DNA of 64,000 nucleotides, from NCBI GenBank assembly GCA_963575745.1, contig CAUYUJ010018070.1:72792-136791 (forward strand), written 5' to 3'. The translations under genes were made by a program, and so were the position numbers. Source of the stretch: Prorocentrum cordatum (taxonomy: Eukaryota; Sar; Dinophyceae; Prorocentrales; Prorocentraceae). Of the stretch, positions 51,294-61,700 are shown piece after piece. The notes below the pieces were generated by a model, which saw nothing but the letters and a program-made list of their open reading frames with translations, had not been told where the DNA came from and ran no database searches. Numbering within the stretch: position 1 is the stretch's first letter; each line of letters opens with the position of its first letter.

Positions 51294-51358
51294 CACGGGT
51301 TTTCAACAAAAGTGTGCGCGCGCGCTCTTGCGTCGTCGTCGTCGTCCTCCCTCCTCCC

Positions 51359-51390
<32 letters not shown>

Positions 51391-52260
51391 TTCTGTCTTT
51401 CCTCGTCGTCGTCGTCGTCTGGCGTCGTCGTCGCTTCCGTCGTCGTTGTCGCCGTGGTCGTCCTTCCTCCCTCGTTGTCTTCGTCGGCGTCTCGTCGTTG
51501 TCCCTCCTATTTCGTCGCCGTCGTCGTCGTCGTCGTCGTCGTCGTGGTCTTCACTCCTCCCTCGTCGTTATCCTCCCTCGTCGTCGTCGTCGTCCGTCGT
51601 CGGCGTCTCGTCGTCGTCCCTCCTATTTCGTCGCCGTCGTCGTCGTCTTCGTCGTCGTTGTCGTCGTCGTCGTCCTCCCTCTTCCCTCGTCGTTGTCGTC
51701 GTCGGCGTCGCCGTCCTTCCTCCTTCTTCGTCGTTGGCGTCGTCGCCGTCTTCCCTCCTCCATCGTCGTTGTCGTCGTTGTCGCCGTCGTCGTTATCTCC
51801 TCCCTCGTCGTCGTCTCCGTTGGCGACGTCGTCGTCGTCTTCGTCGTCGTCGTCGTCGGCGTCGTTGTCGTCGTCGTCGTCGTCGTGTCGTCGTCGTCGT
51901 TGTCGTCGTCGAAAACATTGGAGACGTCGTCGGTGTCGTCGCAGTCGGTGTCGGCGGCGCCGTCGTCGTCGATGTCGCTGTCGTCGTCGGCGTCGGTGTC
52001 GTGGCCAAGTGCCATGTGGTACCTACCGTCACGGTCTTGTCTGAAGAGGTCTTGCGACCTAGTTGCGGGTGGGAGGGTGGGATGTTTGCACGAGCAGTGG
52101 AGAGGACAGCTTCAAGACGGTCAAGATTAATTGCACAACATAGATCGCACCACTTATACGGAATAACAGAGTTTGCACCACCTAGATTGCACCACCTAGG
52201 TTGCCCCACATATCTTGCGCAACCCATGCTACTAGAAGCTCACTGTTTGAGCCCCCGCTG
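51294..52260 (+). repeat. duplicated block, right half beside YR1
   Basis: Parallels 40124-41170: CACGG, TTTTCAACAAAA, GTGCGCGCGCGCTC, the CGT microsatellite, and a TTGCGGGTGGGAGGGTGGG tail with the later ACATAGATCGCACCAC. Confidence 0.8.
51325..52000. repeat. CGT/GTC microsatellite, about 680 bp
   Basis: Same motif and interruptions (CTCCCTCCTCC, CCTATTTCGTCGCCG) as 40155-40950. Confidence 0.9.
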
Positions 52261-52319
52261 GCCAGCATGCTCCTATGGCATTTGCTTCTACCTGGCCTTC
52301 CGACGGGCCAGGAGTCTCC

Positions 52320-53010
52320 CAAGATCGCCCAAGGGGCCTCCAAGATGGCTCCGCGATGGCCCGAGAGGCCCCCGAGAGGGTCCCGAGAGGGTCCCAAGAG
52401 GGCCCCAAGGCGGCCCCAGAGACGCCCGAGATGGCCTCCGACGCGGATCTGCCGCGCCCCAGGGGGAGCCCCGGAGGGCCGCAAGACGTCTCCGAGACGG
52501 CTCAATCTGCACACAAGGCGGCCCGAGATGGCCTGAAGATGGCCCAGGACGGCCCAAGATGCTCTCAAGAGGCCTCCGACACGGCCCAAGAGGCCTCCAA
52601 GATGTCCCGAAGGAAGGGCCGAAGAGGCCCTATCATTGATCTTCCAGTGGTGTTTGATGGATTGTGAATCGCCAAAGAAGCCTCCAAGATGGCCCTAGGA
52701 CGGCCCAAGAGGCTCCCAAGACGGCCTCCAAGATGGCTCTGAGACGGCCCAAGAGACTTGCAAGGCTCCCAAGGTGACCTGAAGCGCCCCAGGAGGGCCC
52801 CAAGACCGCCCAGGGAGGCTCCCAAGACGGCTTCTGACCTCGTCAAACGGGTCAGGAACGCCCTAGGACGGCCTAAGAGGACCCCAAGAAGCTTCCAAAG
52901 GCCCCTCAGAGGCCCCAGGAGGCCCTCAAGAGACTTCCAACAGGCTCCCAGGAAGCTCCCAGGAGGCCCCAAGACTGACCCAAGAAACTTTCGAGAGATC
53001 TCGCCATCCT
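52320..53010 (-). repeat. GGGCCTCTTGGG minisatellite, reverse orientation
   Basis: GGCCCCAAGAGG-type words, the complement of the tracts at 21.7, 24.2 and 41.6 kb. Confidence 0.75.
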
Positions 53011-53224
53011 TCACCACATTCTTCTTTTTCCCTCACTTTTCCCGGCTGGATCTTAAAAGGCAGCGGGCGGCGATTCGCCGTAGGCGTCTTCGATAGATAG
53101 AGGAAGAAGCGGGAAGACTCTGGATATCGACGCTCTTCGCTCTCCGGGGCCTTCTGGGGGGGGCTCGCGGCTGCGGCCGTGGCCATCTCGAAACTCGTGG
53201 TGGGAGCGCGCTGCCGGGCGACTA

Positions 53225-53450
53225 AACCGCCCAATGAGGCAACCAAGACTGCCCAGAGAGGTCCCAAAGACGGCCTCCGAAGGCCAAGAGGCCCCTTCGA
53301 GGCTCCCAGAAGCCCCCAAAGACCATACGAGGCAACAAAGAGGCCGCAGGAGGCCCCCAGGAGGCCCCAGGAGGCCCCAGGAGGGCCCCCCAGGGCCCCA
53401 CAAAGGCACCAAAGAGGCTCTCAGGAAGCCACAAGACAGCCTCAAGAGGC
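53225..53450 (-). repeat. GGGCCTCCTGGG minisatellite, reverse orientation
   Basis: CCAGGAGGCCCCAGGAGGC words. The unique stretch 53011-53224 before it shows no gene. Confidence 0.75.
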
Positions 53451-53454
53451 ATCC

Positions 53455-53513
53455 GTTTCCTCCTCCTCCTGCTCCCCCTCCTCCTCCTCCTCCTCCTCCT
53501 CCTCCTCCTCCTT
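53455..53513. repeat. CTC microsatellite
   Basis: Pure CTC tract. The stretch 53514-53906 after it has overlapping frames but nothing recognisable. Confidence 0.85.
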
Positions 53514-53906
53514 GTGCTTCCTCTCATCCTCCTGGGTCTTTTTTTCCAATGTGCCAGGTGCTCCCCCAACGGGTTTCACGACGGCTGGGGGGAACACATG
53601 GTCCACCAGACTGGCCCGACTTTGATCCAACGTTTGCCCACACGGGCGTTTCTAAAGTGCAAGGGGGCGGAGGTGGCTCGCCATACTCTGCACAAAGACA
53701 GACCGTCGGAAGTCCGCGCGGATCTCTTGGACCCTCCTCCCTGGCGATCCAGCGCCGGCACAAGAGATCCGAGCGGCTGGCCGAAAACCCACTGTTGTGC
53801 AGATGCAGTCGGCCTGGACTGGACGGGACACGCGAGAGGACACGAGACCCTCCCGAGGACCACATCGCCATAGGAAAGTAAGAAGGCACGTGTCGCGACG
53901 GTGGGC

Positions 53907-54156
53907 GGACAAAAAGTGTCCACACTTGTCGCGCCAAGACAACTCGTCGTCAAATCACGTCGAACGAAAATGTATACCCCCTTCCCCCCAACTCAAAGTT
54001 GGCGGGGTTAGGCGGCAGGCCGCGCGCCAGGGACAAAATGTGGACACTTCAACTTTGGGTTTTGGGGGGGAGGGGTGCGAGGCAAGTGCATCATGCTGTT
54101 GCGGTTGTTATCACGTCGCAGTGTCTTGCCGCCCTGGGTGTGGACACTTTTTGTCC
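53907..54156. mobile_element. single-copy TIR element, family J
   Basis: 250 bp with a perfect 19-bp inverted repeat GGACAAAAAGTGTCCACAC at 53907-53925 and 54138-54156. A related ACAAAATGTGGACACTT lies inside. Flanks share GGGC on both sides, at most a 4-bp duplication. Confidence 0.65.
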
Positions 54157-54352
54157 GGGCACCGGAGGCACAGGACACAAGGGTACCCTTGAGCTAGCAG
54201 GGTCGACCTGCTACTCCGGGCGGACTGTACTCCTCCTGCGGCGCAGAAGGACGCAGCAGCACCAGGCGACCCCGCCCCCCCCTGGGAGGCGCCCGCCCGA
54301 GCCGAACATACCGCGCACTCCTATTACAGCACATGGTGAATTACCCGGGCGG

Positions 54353-54731
54353 TACAGTCGGGGCGTTGGCCCAAGGAACCCTACATAAGGAACGAGGCCC
54401 CTTCTATTGAGGGATGAAAAAGCGACCCTACCCTGGATTACAAGTGCGTGGTCTGTAAACCTCCTGGGAAGCCCCAAAGCCTAGAGCCGCCAGGACGCGG
54501 CACATCACGCAGGGTTTACCCTGTCAGCCCACAGGAGGTTCAGAGCACAGCGACTCGTAAACCAGGGTAGGGGCGTTTTTTCTGCCCTTGATTCTATCCA
54601 CAAGTTGAACTTCGATTTCCCATCGACAGCCAAAGGAAAAAGCCCAAGGCACATTGTGGAGCAGTCAAGGAACACGGAGCCCCGGAGCCCCTCCCCAACA
54701 AAAGGGTTCCTTCTTCAGCGCCCCGACTGTA
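54353..54731 (+). mobile_element. short TIR repeat family F, copy 3, interrupted
   Basis: Left part (TACAGTCGGGGCG, ACATAAGGAACGAGGCCCC) at 54353-54400 and right part (AAGTTGAACTTCGATTTCC to GCGCCCCGACTGTA) at 54601-54731. The middle is occupied by another TIR element. Confidence 0.7.
54423..54575. mobile_element. TIR element nested in family F, family L
   Basis: 153 bp with inverted ends of about 44 bases, the outer part CCCTACCCTGG perfect and the inner part with several changes. It interrupts a family F repeat. Confidence 0.6.
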
Positions 54732-55224
54732 GGGCCAGAAAGACCCCGCCACCGAGCTCGCACCAGAGGATTCATGAGCGCGCGCGTCGCCTCTGGAGGG
54801 CCGACGCACGCTTGGCAGCAGTGTGATTGGGCGATGCCGACCCTCTTCGAGGAAGGCATGGGGCCGCCTGGGCCCGGTTCCAGCCGCTGCCGTGCCGTGC
54901 CGACGAGGCACCGCAGGGGTGGCCGTGCTCCAGGCTCCCTCATCGTCCCCGTCGGACTCGCAGCGTCCCACTCGAGGTGGCGCAAGCAGCACACGGATGC
55001 GCGCAGCAAGATCAGGAGCACAGCCTGGCCCTGATTGATTCTGGAGAAGCGCCACTGGTCATGACCGTGTGCGTGAGTTCATGTGCACTCCCGCCAGCCC
55101 CTCAGGGTGCAGGTGGTTTAGAGCGCTTCCTCTTCCACCCTTCTGGCTTCCCCTTCGGGGAAAGGGAGCGTCCCCACCCCCTCTCAAATGCCCCTGGGTC
55201 TGGACGGAGGGTTTCGCGAGGCGC
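54732..55224. other. intergenic stretch
   Basis: GC-rich unique DNA with overlapping frames on both strands, none recognisable. Confidence 0.35.
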
Positions 55225-56110
55225 TTGAGCGTGCAATATGGCCCAAGACGGCTCCAAGAGTGCCCCAGAGAGACCAACGTGGTCTTCAAGAAGGCATACG
55301 ATAATCGAAGATGGCGCAACATTCTCCAAGAAGCCCCAAGACCGCTCCCAAACTGCTCGACTGAGCACGGAGCCTCCCAAAGGCACCCCCGAGAGGTCAA
55401 CATCCTTCCAAGCCTCAGGAAACACAATGATCTGTGCATGCTCGCCTTTTCGCGTCCGGTGGGCTGTGGAAGCCTCAAGGTGGCTCCAAGAGGGCCCACA
55501 CGAGCCCCACGGGTGGGGGCTCTAGAGGGGCGCAGCGAATTGAGACCCCCCCCTTCGCTCGACGCCAACAGCAACCACTGCTTTTACAGGATTTCGGCAT
55601 CTCGGGGGCAGCACTGGGAGGATGCTGGGCCAAAATAGCTCCAAGATGGTCTCAGAGAGCCCACGATGGCCTCCAGGATGGCCCAAGACATCCCAAGATG
55701 GCTCAAAATGGCCACCTCTATATCTCGAAGCGGCCCTAAGACCGCCCCAAGACGGCCCGCCACGTAGTCTCCCAGTCTCCCATGCCCACAAGTGGCAAAA
55801 CTCCGTCGCAAACATACGGACAGCACATGATTTTCGCTGTGTCGCTTGAAATGGCGGTCTGGGGCCTCAAGATGGCTCCAAGGTGGCCCAGGAAGCTCCA
55901 AGAGAGGCCCAAGAGGGCACCAGGACGGCTCCAAGAGCGCCCAAGAGCCCCCCCAGAGCGCACCAAGAGGCGACGTTGGTGCTCCAGGGGGCGGGGCTGA
56001 TTGGCCACCCCATCTTCTTTGATCGACCTCTTCCAAAATGGCACCAAGAGGGCGCCTCAGGCCTCCAAGAGGACCCAGACGGAGCCCCAAGAGCGCTCCA
56101 ATTGAGCTCC
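55225..56110 (-). repeat. GGGCCTCTTGGG minisatellite, reverse orientation
   Basis: GGCTCCAAGAGGGCCCA-type words with unique islands near 55410-55480 and 55760-55850. The Leu/Gly/Trp-rich minus frames are by-products. Confidence 0.65.
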
Positions 56111-57109
56111 AATCGGGGATGGACAGACCTCCCTTTAGTACAACGTGGTTTAGTGAAAACGACCTCGGGCCCAAACGTGGCGGGCGCAAGCCTGGAAAAT
56201 AACGGCCGCGGCGCCCTCCCGAGAACCGAAAAAGGACAATTCACTAATCGACGTGTCAGGGTAGGAGGTCTGTCCACCCCCGATCCAAAGGCCTCCAGCG
56301 TGGCCCCAAGCACGTAAGCTGCCAGCAGGCTCCGATACCGCAAGGTCCGCACGAGCGTTATGGCTGACTCCTGGGCCTGGGGCTGATCCCGGTCGTCGGT
56401 TTGGCAGATCCCCCCACATTCTTATTTCACTGCGTGCTCCCACACTTCCCTTATCGATGCAACTCGCCTGAGCTGGTGGGAAGATGCGAAGCGGCAAGAG
56501 CGTCGTCGGTCAGGAGGTACACTTTTTCTTCGCCATCAGAAGACCAGGCCGGCCACCCAACGTTGGGATGGCGAACGAGATTGAAAACGGACGACGGAGG
56601 CAGCTGAGCTTTGAGAGGGCGCGCCTGTGGTACACTCCTATAGGGGGGGGTCTCCCCTTAGCGATCCCCCCACTCCCTGGACCTCCCGCGCTGGAAGCCC
56701 CTCCCCCCCCCCCCTCCTTTTTCATCCGCCCCTCGGAAGCTACCCCCTTAACCCCCCCTTTCACGCTCCAGAAGCCCCCCCCCCCCGCCCTTCCCCTCCT
56801 TGGTCCAAGAAGGGGGGGGGGGCTTCACCCCCCCTGACCTCCCCTGCGGGAAGCACCCCCCTCCTCATTTTTGCCCGCCCCGCGGAAGCAACCTCCCCCC
56901 TCCCCCCATGTTGTTGCGCTCCGGAAGCTAGCCCCCCCCCTCCCTCTCCAAAGTGGGGGGGGGCCTAGCTACCCCTCCGCCCCTTCCCCTCTTTCTTGTG
57001 GTCTACATGTGAGGGGGGCTTGGACCCCCCCGCCCCTTTGGCTAAGGGAAGTAGCGCCGACGACCACAAGAGCGCCGCAAAAAAAAACAGAGCGCAGAAA
57101 AGAAGCGAA
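56111..57109. other. stretch with long C and G runs
   Basis: 56640-57040 holds many runs of 8-12 C or G with CCTCCGGAAGC and CCCCGCGGAAGC words. 56111-56640 is unique. No gene recognised. Confidence 0.4.
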
Positions 57110-57680
57110 AACCAGAGGCGCACCGGAAACCGAAGAAACACCGAAAACCGAAAGGCGCCGAAAACTGAATGTGCGCAGAAAACCGAAAGGGCGCCGAAAA
57201 CCAAAGGAACGCCGAAAACCAAAGGCGCGCCGAAAACCAAAGGGGAGCCGAAAACCAGAAGGGCGCCGATAACCGAAAGGGAGCCGAAAACCAAAGGAGC
57301 GCCAGACACAGAAAGAGCGCCGAACAGCAAAGGCGCCGAAAACCAAAAGGCGCCGAACACCGACAAAGCGCCGAACACCAAGAGGCGCCGAAAACCCCCC
57401 CAACAGAAAACACGGAAACTGGCGGGGCGCCGAAAACCAAAGAGGCGCCGACAACCAAAAGAGCGCCGACAACCAAGGGGCGCCGAAAACCACAAGGGCG
57501 CCGAAAACCAAAGAGCAGCGAAACCCACAAGGGCGCCAAAAACCGAAGGGTCGCCGAACTTGGAATGGACGCCGTAAACCAATTGGGCGCCGACAACCAG
57601 AGCGTCGCCAAACACCAAAAGGGCGCCGAAAACCGAAACGGTGCCAAAAACCAAAGGCGCGCCGAAAACTCCAAAGGAGT
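57110..57680. repeat. GGCGCCGAAAACCAAAG minisatellite
   Basis: About 30 copies of a 15-17 base unit GGCGCCGAAAACCAAAG. The minus strand is open across it in two frames, giving FGAPLVFGAL-type hydrophobic repeats. Unit lengths vary and the unit is found nowhere else in the window, so I treat the frames as by-products. Confidence 0.8.
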
Positions 57681-58040
57681 TATCTGTGAAGCGTGCCGTC
57701 CTTGAGGGATGGCAGCGACAAATGCTGAGACCCGGGTGTCCGGGCAGGGAGTCCATAAGCAGCTCATGTGGCAGCCTGTCAGGTGCCCTCCACACAAGAT
57801 GGTAAACTTCGTCATGCCATAACAGCGCGGCTTCTGTGGAAGCTGGAGGCAGTATTTTGGCTCGTTGTCGCGTGCGGCCGCCCGTGCTCACTGTGCAGTG
57901 CCAGAGGTAACCCTGCACCGAGACAGCGGCACTGGGGTCTCGGCGTTCTGACACTCCGCGCAAGCCGAGGGAGGTCCAGCACGATCTAGTAGTGGGAGCG
58001 CACCAGAGCCAGAGCCAGCCCACCTGCAGCTCGCCAGATA
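57681..58040. other. intergenic stretch
   Basis: A minus frame with balanced composition (WHDEVYHLVWRAPDRLPHEL) runs from here into the minisatellite. It may be a gene fragment but is not recognised. Confidence 0.3.
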
Positions 58041-58220
58041 TACAGTGGGGGCGTTGACCTAAGGAACCCTAAATAAGGAACGGGGCCCCTTTCTCCCATA
58101 AGTTGAACTTCGATTTCCCGTGGAAAACCTCAGGAAAACAGAAGGCAAACTGTAGAACAACCAAGGAACACTGAGCCCCTCCCCAACGAAAAGAGTTCCT
58201 TCTGCAGGGCCCCGGCTGTA
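58041..58220 (+). mobile_element. short TIR repeat family F, copy 4
   Basis: 180 bp, tips TACAGTGGGGGC and GCCCCGGCTGTA. It contains CCTAAATAAGGAACGGGGCC, the uninterrupted version of the YR2 insertion site. Confidence 0.7.
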
Positions 58221-58381
58221 GTGTCATCCCAGTGTCGTGGGGTGGGATCCTGCGGCTGCCGCTGCGGCTCGCGGGGCCCTCACGAACAGACCCTTCGTCG
58301 GGTGCAGGATGGTGCTGAAGGTTGCTGGTTGGCTTGCGCGCACGTGGGCCCCCGCCACGCACCATGGCGGCGACACCAGGG

Positions 58382-58415
58382 TACAGTCGGGGCGTTGCCC
58401 TAAGGAACCCTAAAT
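58382..58415 (+). mobile_element. left part of a family F repeat, target of YR2
   Basis: TACAGTCGGGGCGTTGCCC then AAGGAACCCTAAAT. Family F similarity stops at 58415, where the YR2 repeat B2 begins. The other part of this repeat should lie beyond the right window edge. Confidence 0.7.
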
Positions 58416-58534
58416 AGGCTTCCCTCCTACCGCAAGTGTTTTTCTCCGGCACTCAGGGATTGTGCAATGGCGAAGCCGATCTAAAAAAGCGCACCGAACC
58501 GGAGACGGGCTCGGACGAGGCTCCACGGCTCCTG
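58416..58534 (-). repeat. YR2 split direct repeat B2
   Basis: 119 bases matching B1 (58599-58716) except for one T fewer in a T-run and one G/A change. Contains GGCACTCAGGGATTGTGC. Confidence 0.9.
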
Positions 58535-58598
58535 GAGGCGCGGGGAGGCGGGCGGGTGACGGCTGAGGCCATTGCTCCCGTCCTGAAGCCTACGAGTC
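58535..58598 (-). repeat. YR2 split repeat A2
   Basis: 64 bases between the two B repeats. On the minus strand it contains GCAATGGCC with an ATG at 58572-58570 followed by 12 open codons (MASAVTRPPPRA). By analogy with YR1, the matching A1 beyond 64000 should carry the gag start codon. Confidence 0.65.
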
Positions 58599-58716
58599 AG
58601 GCTTCCCTCCTACCGCAAGTGTTTTCTCCGGCACTCAGGGATTGTGCAATGGCGAAGCCGATCTAAAAAAACGCACCGAACCGGAGACGGGCTCGGACGA
58701 GGCTCCACGGCTCCTG
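58599..58716 (-). repeat. YR2 split direct repeat B1
   Basis: 118 bases matching B2, 80 bases downstream of the polyprotein stop codon. Confidence 0.9.
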
Positions 58717-58796
58717 ACCCAAACCTCCACACAGCTCGAAAACAGCACGAGGGGAGATCGGGGCAGACGATCCCCGGGCAGTGAGAAGAGCAGCAC

Positions 58797-61700
58797 TCAG
58801 ATTTTGCCACGCTCGGGCCACGCCGACGCTACAGAGGCGGTGGCGCGAGCGAGCAGGCCGGGCAGAGCGGCGGCAAACCTGCCCACAAGCTCACGCGAGG
58901 CCTGCGTCAGGTTCGGCACGAACGCGACGGCAGCGACCTCCTGGATGTAGATCTCCATGGACTTCAGCTGCCTCCACCTGCCGCGCCACTGCGTACGCGG
59001 CAGGTCCTCGCTCTGCTGGAAGAAGAAAGTGGCGCCTCCCCCACGGTGCGACGCCGGCGTCAGGCCGTGCGCTTCCGTGGCCGCGATGCCGAAGAACTGC
59101 ACGAGGGCGTCGTGGCACCTCCGGAAGTGCTGGTAGGTGCCCCTGAAGACCTTCTCCCCGCGCGGCCGCCCGACGGCCAGGCGCTCCAGCAGCCTGACCA
59201 GCGCCACCTCGTCACACCTGGCGTGCTCCATGCGCGCCACCGCCCAGCGAGCCTTAGGCTCGCGCGCCTTCACGTAGCACACCTCGGACTCGGACATCAG
59301 CTGGGATGGCAGCAGCAGGTCCGAGTAGCTCAGGCCGTGCGCCTCGCCTGGGCGCAGCATGCACGTGAACGCCAGGAAGATCAGGACGGCCATGTCGATC
59401 CACTGCCAGCTGAGCGCCAGCGCCACCAGCGCCCGCAGCACCGGCAGAGGCGTGGGATACCGGTGGCGCGTCGGCACCGCGAACTGCCACGCCGCCGACA
59501 CGTCCCACGCCGCGCCCATGTGCCTGCGCAGGGACCGCTCGGTGTCCACGATCGCGTTGATGGTCTCCGTGTAGTGCTTCAGGCTGCGGCCCCGCGAGTA
59601 GAGCACCTGCCCGTACGAGGCGACGATGCTGGAGACCACCCGCAGCAGCTGCACCACCAGCTCGGCCACGGAGCAGCCGCCGTCCAGCGCCATCAGCCAC
59701 GTCTCGAACTGTTGCAGGAGGAGCCGGCGCATCTGCGCGGTCTTGGTGCCGGTCTGAGGCCGCAGGCGCAGGTCCACCGCGGGCCGCGGCGCCGGAGGTT
59801 CGCCAGCCACGCGCGCGCCTCCCGTCATCATGACAAGGCTGAGCCAGACCACGGCGAGCGTCCTCCCAGGGCCCTCGCCTGGGTAGCCGAGCGTGCTGTC
59901 GAAGTCCTTCAGCGTCCACAGCTGCACCAGCTTCAGCGCCATGCGACACCACTCCGACTCCGTACGCCGCTGCCGGGGCACCCGCGTCCACTGGTCGAGG
60001 CCGCCCAGGTCCCCCGCCGCCGCCGAGCTCCACCAGGGCGGGCGTGCGGCCGAGGGCGGCGCTATCCCTCGGCCCCGCGACGGGCCGTCGGCGGGGATCA
60101 GGCGCGCGGGTGCGAAGTCGTACCCCGGGTACACGTCGAAGCCCAGGACGTCGGGGAGGCCTACCTTCAGGTCGTCGTTGAGCGCATGCGATGCCGAACG
60201 GCCCTTGGCACAGGCGCCCAGCGCGACGGTCGAGTCCAGCAGAAACGGCTGCCTGGTCCCGGGCTGCTCCCGCGCGGCCTTCCCGCGCGCCCTCAAGTGC
60301 GCGCGCACCTCCAGCCTGTTGATGTGCGTCACCGGCGGGCACGGCTCGCAAGTGAAGGCCCTCCAGCGGCAGCAGCGGATCAAGTCGTTGACGAACGGCT
60401 GCTCCAGCCGCCCCGCCGTAGCCTCCTGCGCCGGCTCCACCCCCACCAGGGGCGCCTCGGTGGCCAGCTGCGCGCGGGTCAGCTCCGCCCACTCGCCGCA
60501 CAGCCTGGCCGAGTAGGCAGCCGCAGGGGCGGTGCGGGCGGCTCCCACCAGCGGGCTGCGGTGGGCCTTCCGCCCGTGAACGCATGGGCGGGCCAACGGC
60601 ATCAAGAAGTCGCAGTGCACCAGGCCCAGCTTGGTCGGTTTCTGAAACGGGGCCCCGAACGAGCAGGCCGCGAAGACCAGCATGCCACAGCCCGGCTTCG
60701 CGAACAGCGCCATCACCTGCTGCACGTACCATGTGTAGGCCCAAGCAGGGTGCTCCAGGGACCCGTGCCTGCGGTAGCGCCGCGCCGTCCACAGGATGAG
60801 CAGGCACCTGAAAAGCAGGACGGTGCCCAGGAGCGTGTCCTCGTCGCTGGGGTCCAGGCCTAGCGGCTGGGTGCGCGAGCGAAGTCTGGGCTGCCGAGCC
60901 AACGAGAAGGTCCTGCACGGCGGGGCGCAATGCACGTAGGCGACCCGGCCGTTGATGATCAGGAACAGGATCCACTCCACGATGCGGATGGAGCGTAAGT
61001 CCCATATCGGGTGCGTCTTGGGGTCGATCCTGGGCCCCACCCGCAGGCCAGCCGCTGCGTGCGCCCGAGACCAAGGGGCGTCGCGCCCGCTGCACACCTC
61101 CAGCACATCGAAGACCTCGAGGAGGTGCCAGCGCGGCACCTTCACGCCAGGCCGCAGCTCCTCGTCGATATCCTGCAGCCACGCTCTGTCCTCCAGGCGC
61201 TTGTGCGCGCGGATGTAGGCCACCTCCTTACTGTTCAGCTGCGTGTACCACCCGCGCTGGTCGCGATGCCGCCAGATCTCGCGCACGATGGGCTGCGCCA
61301 CGTCCGCCACGACCGACGCCATGCAGAGATGCGACGCGTCGCTGCACACGACCCTGCTCGCGACCTGGGCCTTGAGGTTGGTGACGAACGTGGGTGCCAG
61401 CATGGACAGCAACATCAGCTCCTGCCTGGCGCCAGCGCCGAGCTCGAAGACGTCGTCGTCGCGCGGCACCTCCGGCAGTGAGCGAAACACCTCGTCCAGC
61501 AAGCACATAGCAGGACGACGAAAGCCCACCACATGCACCCAGCTAGCCACCGTCCTCCTGAGCAGGGCTCCCGACACGAGGCCGTGGGCAGCGATGCCAG
61601 AGGACAAAAGCGCCAGGCCAGCCCGGCGCAGCCTTTCCGCCCCGATATGCCCTGAAGACAGCAGCTCGGCGCCCAGCGCGAAGCCCGCCGAGGCCCCCGC

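Noticed and set aside
56965-58023. 352-codon minus frame with FGAPLVFGAL repeats
   Set aside because: It arises from a 15-17 base minisatellite whose unit length is not constant; only a short unique part remains and it is not recognised.
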